From positions 1-9,903 of the forward strand of contig CANDEX010000058.1 of NCBI GenBank assembly GCA_947383875.1: DNA of 9,903 nt, given 5' to 3'. Position numbers and translations under genes: made by a program. The DNA comes from an uncultured Azospirillum sp. (GTDB lineage Bacteria > Pseudomonadota > Alphaproteobacteria > RF32 > CAG-239). Below the pieces are notes generated by a model. It was not told where the DNA came from, did not search any database, and was given only the letters and a program-made list of their open reading frames with translations. Shown piece by piece: positions 1 to 7,491 of the stretch; positions within the stretch are counted from its first letter, which is position 1; every line of letters begins with the position of its first letter.

Positions 1-2894
1 ATTTTATTAATCTGGCTTATAAGCATAATATCCCGTTGGTGGCAACCAATGAGGCCTTTTTCTTTGATGCTGATATGTATGAAGCACACGATGCCTTGGC
101 TTGTATTGCTGCCGGAGAATATGTGGCCAATGATAACCGTAAAAAGTTTTCGCCGAACAATCGTTTGCGTTCTGAGGCTGAAATGCTGGAACTGTTCAGT
201 GACTTGCCGGAGGCCGTCAATTCAACCGTGCAGATTGCGTTGCGCTGTAATTACTTATCAAAAAAAGTTGATCCTCTGCTGCCGATTTTTGAATGTCCGG
301 ACGGCAAAACGCAAGATGAATTCATTACCGAAGAGGCCTACAAAGGCTTAAAGGAGCGAATGGAGGCTCAAGTCTATACGGCAGAAATGACGGCGGAAGA
401 AAAGGCTGAAATAGATAAACGCTATTACGCGCGTCTGGAATATGAATTAAGCGTTATTAAAAAGATGGGGTTTCCCGGTTATTTTCTTATCGTGTCAGAC
501 TTCATCCGTTGGTCGAAAGGTCATGGTGTGCCGATAGGGCCGGGGCGTGGTTCCGGTGCCGGTTCTATTGTTGCTTGGTCGTTGAAAGTGACAGACCTTG
601 ACCCGTTGAAACTGGATTTGCTGTTTGAGCGTTTCTTAAATCCTGAACGTATTAATATGCCTGACTTTGACGTCGACTTTTGCCAAGAAAACCGCTACAA
701 AACCATTGAATATGTGCAAAACAAATATGGTTTTGACCATGTGGCGCAGATTATTACCTATGGTAAACTTCAATCAAAAGCCGTGATTCGCGATGTGGCG
801 CGCGTGCTGCAAATGCCCTATGCTCAGGCTGATCGTATTTCCAAAATGATTCCGCCTGGTGTTCAGGGTAAAAACCCGACGCTGCAGGAATCATTGGATC
901 AAGTTTCCGAATTGGAAGATATGCGCCGGAACGATCCGCAGGTCAATAAGCTGTTTGATATAGCCATGAAGCTGGAAGGGCTGTACCGCCAATCCGGTGT
1001 CCACGCTGCCGGCGTAGTTATCGGTGATCGTCCGCTTGATTTATTGGTGCCGCTGTATAAAGATCCCAAGTCCGATATGCCGGTGACGCAGTATGATATG
1101 AAATACGTCGAGGAAACCGGCCTCATAAAATTTGACTTCTTGGGTTTGAAGACTTTAACGGTAATCAAGCGCGCCTGTGATTGGGTGAAAAAAGTGCACG
1201 GCGTTGAGTTAGATATGGATAACATCAATCTGGATGACCGTCCGACCTATGAGCTCCTGCAACGCGGTGATACCTCTGCCGTCTTCCAATTTGAATCGCC
1301 GGGTATGAAAGACGTGCACAAACAAATTAAACCCGACCGTTTTGAAGACTTAATCGCTATCGTGTCCCTTTATCGTCCGGGACCAATGGATAACATTCCA
1401 AGCTACATTAAACGCAAACACGGTGAAGAAGAAATCACCTATCTGCACCCTCAGTTGGAACCGATTCTTAAAGAAACCTACGGGATTATGATTTACCAAG
1501 AGCAGGTTATGAATATTGCTCGGGCACTCGGTGGTTATACCATGGGCGGCGCAGATAAATTGCGTAAAGTTATGGGTAAAAAACAACGCGATGAAATCCC
1601 GAAACAGCGTATTATGTTTACCGAGGGAGCGATTAAAAACGGTATAGATAAATCTGTTGCCGAAGCCATTTTTGACCAGATGGAAAAATTTGCGTCTTAT
1701 GGTTTTAATAAATCACACGCGGCGGCATATTCTCTGATTTCTTATCAAACGGCTTACCTTAAAGCGCATTATCCGGTTGAATTTATGTGTGCGGTAATGT
1801 CCCTCGATATTACCAATACCGAGAAGCTGCTCATCTATAAAGAAGAATGCAAGAAGATGGGGTTTGAGGTGCTGAAACCGGATATTAATAAATCCGGTGC
1901 AGACTTTGCGGTGGAAGACGGCAATATTCGTTATGCGTTGGGAGCCATTAAAGGTGTGGGTGCGGCCAATATGCAGGCGATTGAGGATGAACGCAAAGCC
2001 CATGGTCCGTATAAAGATTTGTCTGATTTTATTCACCGTACCGACATCAAGCAGATTAATCGTCGCCAAATGGAGCAGCTAAGCAAAGCCGGAGCATTTG
2101 ATTGTCTGGATAAAAGCCGAGGGAAAATTTTTGCTAATATTGAAACCATTATGCAGCATATTGCTGCCGCCAGTGAACTGAAAACCAGTTCTCAGGCATC
2201 ACTGTTTGGCACCGAAGAACTGCATACCACTGTTAAGCTGGCTGATAAGCCGGATTGGCCGGAGCTGGAAAAATTAAAACTTGAAGCTGAAGCGATAGGA
2301 TTTTATTTGTCGGCGCATCCGTTAGACAGTTATGCCCGCGGCATGGAGCGTTTGGGTGTGAAAACGGCGGTTGAAGTTTTTCATAACATTAAGGTTGGCG
2401 ATACCATCAGAGCAAAACTGGCCGGTTGTGTTAATGCTGTGCAGAAGCGTATCAGTAAGAGCGGCAACAAATATGCCTTTGTTGAATTTTCTGATGCCAC
2501 CAGTAATTTTGAGGGACTGCTGTTTTCCGAGGGGCTTGCTAAGTTTGAAAATGTGTTGAATTCCGGCCTGCCGGTGTTAGTCAGCATGAGCATTGACAAA
2601 CAGGAAGAGGATGGCCGCCCGCGTTGTATGATTAATAATGTTGACACGTTGGATAAAGCAATTGCAGAAGTAGCCAACGGTCTTGAGATTGAAGTCAATG
2701 ATGTGGCCGCGCTTCCCGGATTAAAAGCAATTCTTGCTAAAGATAGAAATGGCAAAAATAAAATATATATTAAACCAGATAATAAGGATTGGGATGTCCG
2801 CATAGAATTGGCCGGCGGCTTCGGTTTTGCTGATCAGGATTTCTTGAGTCGCATTCGCAGCCTGCCCGGCGTAACCACTGTAAAGGAAATTTAA
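1..2894 (+). CDS. dnaE: DNA polymerase III subunit alpha (DnaE), 5'-truncated by window edge
   Basis: This is the catalytic subunit of the replicative polymerase, which adds dNTPs at the fork as part of the Pol III core with the beta clamp. The reading frame is open from base 3, with no start codon, so the gene begins upstream. About 963 residues are present, and roughly the first 195 (most of the PHP domain) are missing compared with the usual length near 1160. In order one sees the end of PHP (LVATNEAFFF, then the DxxEAHDAL region), the palm with PDFDVDF (catalytic aspartate codons 669-671 and 675-677), SGVHAAGVVI, the third catalytic aspartate in KFDFLGLKTLT (codon 1134-1136), YGIMIYQEQVM, a helix-hairpin-helix around ALGAIKGVG, FYLSAHPLDSYA, and an OB-fold near 2400-2640. 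A tail ending in a SLPGV motif follows, of the kind known from alphaproteobacterial DnaE1. No frameshift is visible. Family assignment is very secure. Confidence 0.97.
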   Translation, partial: FINLAYKHNIPLVATNEAFFFDADMYEAHDALACIAAGEYVANDNRKKFSPNNRLRSEAEMLELFSDLPEAVNSTVQIALRCNYLSKKVDPLLPIFECPDGKTQDEFITEEAYKGLKERMEAQVYTAEMTAEEKAEIDKRYYARLEYELSVIKKMGFPGYFLIVSDFIRWSKGHGVPIGPGRGSGAGSIVAWSLKVTDLDPLKLDLLFERFLNPERINMPDFDVDFCQENRYKTIEYVQNKYGFDHVAQIITYGKLQSKAVIRDVARVLQMPYAQADRISKMIPPGVQGKNPTLQESLDQVSELEDMRRNDPQVNKLFDIAMKLEGLYRQSGVHAAGVVIGDRPLDLLVPLYKDPKSDMPVTQYDMKYVEETGLIKFDFLGLKTLTVIKRACDWVKKVHGVELDMDNINLDDRPTYELLQRGDTSAVFQFESPGMKDVHKQIKPDRFEDLIAIVSLYRPGPMDNIPSYIKRKHGEEEITYLHPQLEPILKETYGIMIYQEQVMNIARALGGYTMGGADKLRKVMGKKQRDEIPKQRIMFTEGAIKNGIDKSVAEAIFDQMEKFASYGFNKSHAAAYSLISYQTAYLKAHYPVEFMCAVMSLDITNTEKLLIYKEECKKMGFEVLKPDINKSGADFAVEDGNIRYALGAIKGVGAANMQAIEDERKAHGPYKDLSDFIHRTDIKQINRRQMEQLSKAGAFDCLDKSRGKIFANIETIMQHIAAASELKTSSQASLFGTEELHTTVKLADKPDWPELEKLKLEAEAIGFYLSAHPLDSYARGMERLGVKTAVEVFHNIKVGDTIRAKLAGCVNAVQKRISKSGNKYAFVEFSDATSNFEGLLFSEGLAKFENVLNSGLPVLVSMSIDKQEEDGRPRCMINNVDTLDKAIAEVANGLEIEVNDVAALPGLKAILAKDRNGKNKIYIKPDNKDWDVRIELAGGFGFADQDFLSRIRSLPGVTTVKEI

Positions 2895-2896
2895 TC

Positions 2897-3778
2897 ATGC
2901 CTAAAAAAAAGAAACAAACGGTTGCTGTTGATAACAACAAAGATTTGTGCTTGTTACGTACACCGCAAATCCAGCCGGACGGAGCGGTTAAAATCCCGCT
3001 GGTTAAATTGGCCAGCCTGCCGTTTGGAATATTGGTTGATAAGTTTATGTTATTTATTAAAACCGCTGTTGTTTATGCGTTGCTCATCAGTTTTCTTTCT
3101 ATGGTTTGGGGGTATCCCTATGTTTGTGGAACAGGCATTCCCGAGATATCTTTTTGTCGTCCGACCGACGGATTTTATCCGCTTTACCTGTTGTTAAAAT
3201 ATTTTCTGCTGTTGCTGTTTGCCGTTAATTGGTATCGCATGGCTTTCGACGGGGTGCCTTTTACGGTTAAAAACCTGTTTGGGATAAATCGAAGCCGCTT
3301 GATTGCGATGGGGGGCTTAGTGTTGTTTTGGGTGCTGAATTTGACGCCTGTGCTATCCTGGTATCTATTGTGGATACGCGTTCCCAATCCGGATGTTGTG
3401 GTCGAAATTGCTTATTTTGCCTTGGTGTCGACCGGTTTCTTTGTGCCGTTTATTGTGATGCATTTTTATTCGCTGTTGGGCTTTGCCGTTGATGATTGTC
3501 GCTTACCGGGTTGGCGTGAAGTCTGGACACGCAGTCGCGGTAATACATTGCGAATTCTGTTTTCTCTGTTTCTCATTTTCTTTTTGGCGTTATTTGTTTT
3601 CTTCAATATGTTCATGAATGTGCGCGGCTATGCCGGCAGCAGCACTTTATGGGGAGGAATTTCTTCGGAATTTTTGTATGAATTGATGTTGCTGCTTTTG
3701 ATAACGCTGTTTATTAATCACTGTTATGTACAGAAACTGTTTCTGTTTGGAGAATCTGTTGATGAAGGAAATAATTAA
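2897..3778 (+). CDS. Six-helix inner-membrane protein, unknown function (paralogue A)
   Basis: I do not recognise a named family. The 293-residue product has a Lys-rich N-terminus (MPKKKKQ) and no signal peptide. It has about six hydrophobic helices near residues 50-72, 92-116, 133-160, 167-197, 217-240 and 258-285. Positive-inside charges put the N-terminus and the loops at 117-134 and 198-217 in the cytoplasm. The first loop, with C77 and C87, is then periplasmic, where a disulfide is possible. After helix 4 comes WREVWTRSRGN (R214-G215-N216), which matches the corresponding loop of the next gene. The ATG lies 2 bp after the dnaE stop, with AGGA at 2885-2888 inside the dnaE end as ribosome site, so it is almost certainly co-transcribed with dnaE and translationally coupled. 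A role in transport or membrane homeostasis is only a guess. Confidence 0.9.
   Translation: MPKKKKQTVAVDNNKDLCLLRTPQIQPDGAVKIPLVKLASLPFGILVDKFMLFIKTAVVYALLISFLSMVWGYPYVCGTGIPEISFCRPTDGFYPLYLLLKYFLLLLFAVNWYRMAFDGVPFTVKNLFGINRSRLIAMGGLVLFWVLNLTPVLSWYLLWIRVPNPDVVVEIAYFALVSTGFFVPFIVMHFYSLLGFAVDDCRLPGWREVWTRSRGNTLRILFSLFLIFFLALFVFFNMFMNVRGYAGSSTLWGGISSEFLYELMLLLLITLFINHCYVQKLFLFGESVDEGNN
3749..3753 (+). promoter_or_regulatory. Ribosome binding site deciding the start of paralogue B
   Basis: GGAGA lies inside the end of the preceding gene, 8 bases before ATG 3762. The in-frame ATG at 3726 has no comparable purine-rich site and would deepen the overlap to 53 bases, so 3762 is preferred. Confidence 0.7.
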
Positions 3779-4574
3779 TCTTCCTTTCGGGGAAAGTTTG
3801 AAGCGTACCTGCCTCTATCTTGTGGCTCATTTCAACCGTGTTTGGCAGCTAATGCTGATTGGTGTCGTCATTATGACAGCTATAGATGTTGTCTTGTCTT
3901 TTCCGTCACAATGCAAAGAGGGAGAACAGTGTCTGGGGTGGAAAAGTAACTTGAACGTGCTGGCTGCGGCTTTGACGGCGGTTTCTGTGTCAGTTGCATT
4001 TATGCGGCAAATTATTTTGAAGGTTGTTCCTGCTGGTTTCCCGATTTCTTTTGGAAAGCGAGAGATTAAATTTCTTTTTTATAACCTGATGATCCTTCTG
4101 ATTATTTTGGCAATAGCTTTTGTCTGCGGCATTGTTTATTCTTTGCTGCTAGGTGATGCCAGAGCATTGCAAAAACCGACCGCCTTGCTGCCGTTTTTGT
4201 TAATTATTTTGATGATTGCCGTTGTCTTATCACGTTTGTGCTTAGTTTTGCCTGCGATTGCCGCGGATAATAACGATCTGACTTTTGCTAAAGCTTTTGA
4301 CATGACAAAAGGAAACTCCAATAAAATCTTCTTTGGAATGTTCTTGACATCGCTGCCGGTATCTGTTGTCACATTATTTGCCGGCACGATTTTACAAACG
4401 ATGACAATAGAAAGCTGGACGGCTAAATTGCTCATCTCAGCGTTTATGTCTTCCCTGTCATTGCTGAATGCGCTGATTAAGGCTTGCTACCTGGCGCATA
4501 TTTATCAGTATTTTACTTATTTTTACAAGCCGGAAAAGGCGGAAAGCCAGTCGGTAAAAAGCCTGTTAGATTAA
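3762..4574 (+). CDS. Six-helix inner-membrane protein, unknown function (paralogue B)
   Basis: The product has 270 residues from ATG 3762, overlapping the previous gene by 17 bp. A longer frame from ATG 3726 is open but lacks a good ribosome site. There are six hydrophobic helices near residues 30-50, 64-85, 107-130, 141-167, 189-211 and 223-251. Layout repeats paralogue A: a basic cytoplasmic N-terminus, a short periplasmic first loop with two cysteines (C51, C57), a basic second loop with Pro and FGKRE, and after helix 4 the loop LPAIAADNND...AFDMTKGN (K183-G184-N185). That loop aligns with the A loop ending TRSRGN. The (Leu-Pro)-Ala-x-Ala-x-Asp then Thr-Arg/Lys-Gly-Asn pattern resembles one I recall in uncharacterised alphaproteobacterial membrane proteins, but I cannot name a function. 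It is the last gene of the dnaE transcript, and its stop is 11 bp from the stop of the convergent gene. Confidence 0.88.
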   Translation: MKEIINLPFGESLKRTCLYLVAHFNRVWQLMLIGVVIMTAIDVVLSFPSQCKEGEQCLGWKSNLNVLAAALTAVSVSVAFMRQIILKVVPAGFPISFGKREIKFLFYNLMILLIILAIAFVCGIVYSLLLGDARALQKPTALLPFLLIILMIAVVLSRLCLVLPAIAADNNDLTFAKAFDMTKGNSNKIFFGMFLTSLPVSVVTLFAGTILQTMTIESWTAKLLISAFMSSLSLLNALIKACYLAHIYQYFTYFYKPEKAESQSVKSLLD

Positions 4575-4585
4575 TCACTCGGCTG

Positions 4586-6667
4586 TTATTTACGAAACAG
4601 TTCCGCCACGATGTCAAGCTTGTAATAATCTTTGATGCTGTCTGCCGGTTGAAAATACTCGCCGGCATCCAGAGCAAAGATATTTGCCTGTTGGTTTAGG
4701 AAATCTCTTCCCAGACAAATGGTTTCAGCGTTGCGAATGAGATAATCCCGCAATTGGACGGCATCTTTTACATTTGCTTTAATCAAACCGCTGCGTTTGG
4801 TAAAGATGGTTGTGTAAGCAAATATGGCATAAATAGATACAGTCAGGAAGAATGCGGATATTAAATGGATATAAGCACTCATAATCAGGACAGAGAAGGG
4901 AATAACCAATAAAGCAAATGCTTTTCCCGGCCAAGCGAGCCAACGGCTTTTAAATTTGGTTCTCAATATCCATAAATAAAAACCAATTGTAATCGAGCAG
5001 GATAACAGCACCGAAAAGGCTTGCGAGCTATTGATGTGTAACCATGCCATCGCGGCTTCTCCGATAAGTAGCATACCAATACTGAATAACAAATAACCGA
5101 AATTAAGTTTAAGAGCCAGCTGTTTAATACGACGGTTTGTCGCACTTTCGATTAATTTGTAAGCTCGGCGGATTTTAAGCTGATTAGCACTGTTGACAGG
5201 CAAAACAGCTTCTTTTTTAGTAAACAGATTATTGACCGCCTGCCGTTCTTTGCGCTCCAGCGAACTGAGATTATCCGTACGTTTGATGAGCAAAATATCT
5301 TTATCGCTGCGTTGAATGTCAATAATGTTTTTCCGATAAAGTTCTAGCAGAAACGCCCCGAAAGAGGTCTTGTCAAACACTCCTTTATACAGATAACGCA
5401 TTAATGCGGCTCCACGTTTAAAGGTGTTACTGTGCTTAACAGATTTCTGGGTAATGTATTTCCATGAAAGAAAATAGGAAATCAAAATTGCCAACAGACA
5501 AATAACTGCAATCACAATATCACCGTAGTCTTCCACAAACCAAGTCAGTTTTTTACTGCTGTCCGGACTGATAAAATCATTCTTGGGCAAAGCGATAATG
5601 ATATGCATTCCTTCACCGATATACAATGGTGTCAATGCTGCAAAACCAATCATGTTCGGTCCTTCACTGACCATGGTTCCTTCACTGGTCAACTGGTTGG
5701 GATAACCGAGGAAGATTAAAGAACTTAAAGGTTTGTTGGTGCCCGGAAGCCGCAAAGAAACCAAAGCTTTGCTGATAATAAGATTCCAACGACTTCCCGT
5801 GACATCCCAGTAGAATTCATTAAAATCACTGTATTCCCATAATTGACGGTCTACCAGATATTGAAAATTATATGTATAAACCCCTGGTTCGAGCGTATAT
5901 TCGTCTTCGGGGACAATCACATAACTGTCGCTTTGTTCTATCAGCTTATGCGGCACTTCTTGTTCGTTAATGCTGACACTGACCACATTGACATCAATTT
6001 TATTGGAGATACCTTCTCTTGATGTTGAAATCTTGGGAATGATTCGCGATAAACCGTTTTTCAGTTTTTTACCGCCGGCAACCACAACAACCGTATCGTT
6101 AATACTAGCCAATCCTGAGGGCAGAATTTCAATCTGACTGGAAAGGTAAGGAATATGCTCTTGAGCCGGAACCAGCATTTTGTCACCTGTTGGCAATTCA
6201 ACATTGACAACCGGAAATTCCGGTGCCTGAAACTGTCGCATATCGTCTTTCTTTAGCTCAATATATTTGGTGCCGCTGTTTTGTGCGTCGCCGCGAGGTT
6301 GAGCTTTTCCTGAGGAGATGCGATTCATAGCATTATCATAAATCTTTTCAAAAAAAGATTTATTTTTTTCTTTCATTTGCGCGATATATTCATCGCTGTG
6401 CTGCATATTGATGGAGGAGGGTTTGTTTAAATTGTCCAGCGTGGAGATGGCGGCGGTTTTCAGCCTTTCAATAATATATTTCTCCATGGCTTTGGTGTCA
6501 TGAGGATCTGGAGTGTCGTCTTTCACCTGTTGTAAAGATTGCACCGGACGGATTTTTTGATATGCCTGAGCCTCTTCCATATCTTGAAAAGACATTGTTT
6601 TGGCACTGACAGTGCCTGATTGCCCCATAATCAGGCTGAAACAAATCGTAAGAAAAAGTTTTTTCAT
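4586..6667 (-). CDS. DUF2207 domain-containing membrane-anchored protein
   Basis: The 693-residue product starts at ATG 6667 (minus), 5 bases after TAAGG (minus-strand GGGTAAGG at 6673-6680). A farther TTG-initiated frame back to 6757 is rejected. Residues 1-22 are a signal peptide (MKKLFLTICF..., cleavage likely after TVSA). Residues 23-150 are a polar, helix-rich extension. Residues about 170-310 carry the DUF2207 hallmark: Tyr-rich VYTYNFQY, then EFYWDVTGSRW (residues 284-294) and ALVSLRLPG. A transmembrane helix lies at 383-402, followed by a cytosolic part (FKRGAALMRYL, then TSFGAFLLELYRKNIIDI) that looks like the winged-helix-like segment seen after the helix in this family. Further helices follow near 521-541, 548-568, 582-603 and 604-622, and a cytosolic tail ends the protein. 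The biochemical role of DUF2207 proteins is unknown. Most of the N-terminal half should face the periplasm. It is transcribed alone from the divergent promoter region. Family call is strong, function open. Confidence 0.92.
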   Translation of the reverse strand: MKKLFLTICFSLIMGQSGTVSAKTMSFQDMEEAQAYQKIRPVQSLQQVKDDTPDPHDTKAMEKYIIERLKTAAISTLDNLNKPSSINMQHSDEYIAQMKEKNKSFFEKIYDNAMNRISSGKAQPRGDAQNSGTKYIELKKDDMRQFQAPEFPVVNVELPTGDKMLVPAQEHIPYLSSQIEILPSGLASINDTVVVVAGGKKLKNGLSRIIPKISTSREGISNKIDVNVVSVSINEQEVPHKLIEQSDSYVIVPEDEYTLEPGVYTYNFQYLVDRQLWEYSDFNEFYWDVTGSRWNLIISKALVSLRLPGTNKPLSSLIFLGYPNQLTSEGTMVSEGPNMIGFAALTPLYIGEGMHIIIALPKNDFISPDSSKKLTWFVEDYGDIVIAVICLLAILISYFLSWKYITQKSVKHSNTFKRGAALMRYLYKGVFDKTSFGAFLLELYRKNIIDIQRSDKDILLIKRTDNLSSLERKERQAVNNLFTKKEAVLPVNSANQLKIRRAYKLIESATNRRIKQLALKLNFGYLLFSIGMLLIGEAAMAWLHINSSQAFSVLLSCSITIGFYLWILRTKFKSRWLAWPGKAFALLVIPFSVLIMSAYIHLISAFFLTVSIYAIFAYTTIFTKRSGLIKANVKDAVQLRDYLIRNAETICLGRDFLNQQANIFALDAGEYFQPADSIKDYYKLDIVAELFRK

Positions 6668-6683
6668 AAAAACCTTACCCTTA

Positions 6684-6711
6684 TTAACAAATAAAACATA
6701 TTTGCTAGTAT
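6684..6711 (+). promoter_or_regulatory. Candidate sigma70 promoter for the uridylyltransferase operon
   Basis: TTAACA (6684-6689, five of six matches to TTGACA) is followed after 16 bases by TAGTAT (6706-6711), preceded by TG one base upstream (extended -10, TGCTAGTAT). The predicted start of transcription is near 6718, giving a leader of about 39 bases up to ATG 6757. Placement fits, but the -10 is only four of six, so this is a prediction from pattern alone. Confidence 0.5.
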
Positions 6712-6712
6712 A
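6707..6712 (-). promoter_or_regulatory. Candidate -10 element for the DUF2207 gene
   Basis: On the minus strand these bases read TATACT, five of six matches to TATAAT, and they overlap the plus-strand -10 almost exactly. No good -35 hexamer is found 15-19 bases upstream, so activity would rely on weak -35 contacts or an activator. Transcription would start near 6700, leaving a leader of about 33 bases before ATG 6667. Confidence 0.4.
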
Positions 6713-6743
6713 GATTACAGTTATTAAGAAAAGATAAAATTTA

Positions 6744-6748
6744 AGGAG
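6744..6748 (+). promoter_or_regulatory. Ribosome binding site of the uridylyltransferase gene
   Basis: AGGAG (within TTAAGGAGAC) lies 8 bases before ATG 6757. It is the strongest Shine-Dalgarno match in the window and fixes the start of the operon's first gene. Confidence 0.8.
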
Positions 6749-6756
6749 ACTGTACA

Positions 6757-7491
6757 ATGACCAAATCTGCTGTTGCCGCTATAATATTAGCCGCCGGTAA
6801 AGGCACTCGCATGAAATCAGACTTGCCGAAAGTCATGATGCCTCTTTGCGGAAAACCGATGATTCGCTATCCGCTGGAAACCTTGGAAAGCATGGGGGTC
6901 AAAAAAATCGTGGTTGTCACTGCGCCTGACGGTGAATTGGTTCGTCAGGAAGTCGCGCCGCACGAGAGTTGCATTCAGCATCAGCAGTTAGGGACGGGGC
7001 ACGCAGTTCTTTCCGCTAAAGAAAAGTTGGGCAATTTTGACGGTGCCGTTTTGGTTATTTTTGGTGATAATCCGATTATTACAGCACAGACTTATCAAAT
7101 GGCCGCTGATAAATTGAGCGAAGGCAATTCAATAGTTGTTCTCGGTTTTCGTCCGGAAGATGCTGCCCGCTACGGACGCTTGGTGGTTGAAAACGGCGAA
7201 TTGAAGAAAATTGTTGAGTTTAAAGATGCCACAGAGGAAGAAAAAGCGATAAATCTCTGCAATTCCGGTTGTATGTGCTTTGATGGTAAAACCATGTTTG
7301 AAATTTTGGAAGCCGTTGGTAATGAAAATGCCGCCGGCGAGTATTATCTTACGGATGCTATCGCTATTGCCCGCGCCAAAGGCATGAAATGTGCTGTCGT
7401 CGAATGTTTGGCTGAAGAAGTAGCCGGTGCCAACACCCGTGAGGAATTAGCACTTCTGGAAAATTTTTATAAACAACGTCAGGCTTGTTAA
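6757..7491 (+). CDS. glmU: GlmU-type GlcNAc-1-phosphate uridylyltransferase, N-terminal domain only
   Basis: The product is a 244-residue nucleotidyltransferase closely matching the pyrophosphorylase half of GlmU, which makes UDP-GlcNAc from UTP and GlcNAc-1-phosphate for peptidoglycan and lipopolysaccharide in the cytosol. Visible motifs are the UTP-binding loop LAAGKGTRM (residues 11-19) with K25 in LPK, Q77 and LGTGHAV (78-84), the metal aspartate D104 in FGDNP, YGR (139-141), E154, N169, GEYYLTD (194-200), and N226 in AGANTREEL, which corresponds to the second metal ligand of E. coli GlmU (N227). The left-handed beta-helix acetyltransferase half is absent: the frame ends cleanly and the next gene begins at the stop. 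So either acetylation is done elsewhere or this enzyme has another sugar-1-phosphate as substrate. MurU-type enzymes were considered but the motifs fit GlmU better. It is first in a three-gene operon. Confidence 0.88.
   Translation: MTKSAVAAIILAAGKGTRMKSDLPKVMMPLCGKPMIRYPLETLESMGVKKIVVVTAPDGELVRQEVAPHESCIQHQQLGTGHAVLSAKEKLGNFDGAVLVIFGDNPIITAQTYQMAADKLSEGNSIVVLGFRPEDAARYGRLVVENGELKKIVEFKDATEEEKAINLCNSGCMCFDGKTMFEILEAVGNENAAGEYYLTDAIAIARAKGMKCAVVECLAEEVAGANTREELALLENFYKQRQAC

Larger units (their letters stand above)
6681..6730. repeat. Direct repeat TTATTAA(C/G)AA flanking the divergent -10 elements
   Basis: TTATTAACAA at 6681-6690 and TTATTAAGAA at 6721-6730 match at nine of ten bases. They are exactly 40 bp apart, about four helical turns, with one copy on each side of the shared -10 region. 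They could be binding sites for one regulator, but both are AT-rich words and may be chance. Confidence 0.35.

Noticed and set aside
899..2803. Several open frames of 78-140 codons on the minus strand inside dnaE
   Set aside because: They lie antisense to an unmistakable conserved gene, lack ribosome sites and recognisable motifs, and reflect codon bias of dnaE.
4530..4545. Possible hairpin GCC-GGAAAA-GGC as a terminator of the second membrane protein gene
   Set aside because: The stem is only three to four pairs, lies inside the coding region and has no T-run after it.
4484..4699. A 71-codon plus-strand frame crossing the convergent junction
   Set aside because: It overlaps the ends of two well-supported genes in other frames and shows no ribosome site or protein-like pattern.
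6668..6757. A 30-residue N-terminal extension of the DUF2207 protein from a TTG at 6757
   Set aside because: The internal ATG 6667 has a good ribosome site and is followed at once by a normal signal peptide; the extension would cover the promoter region.
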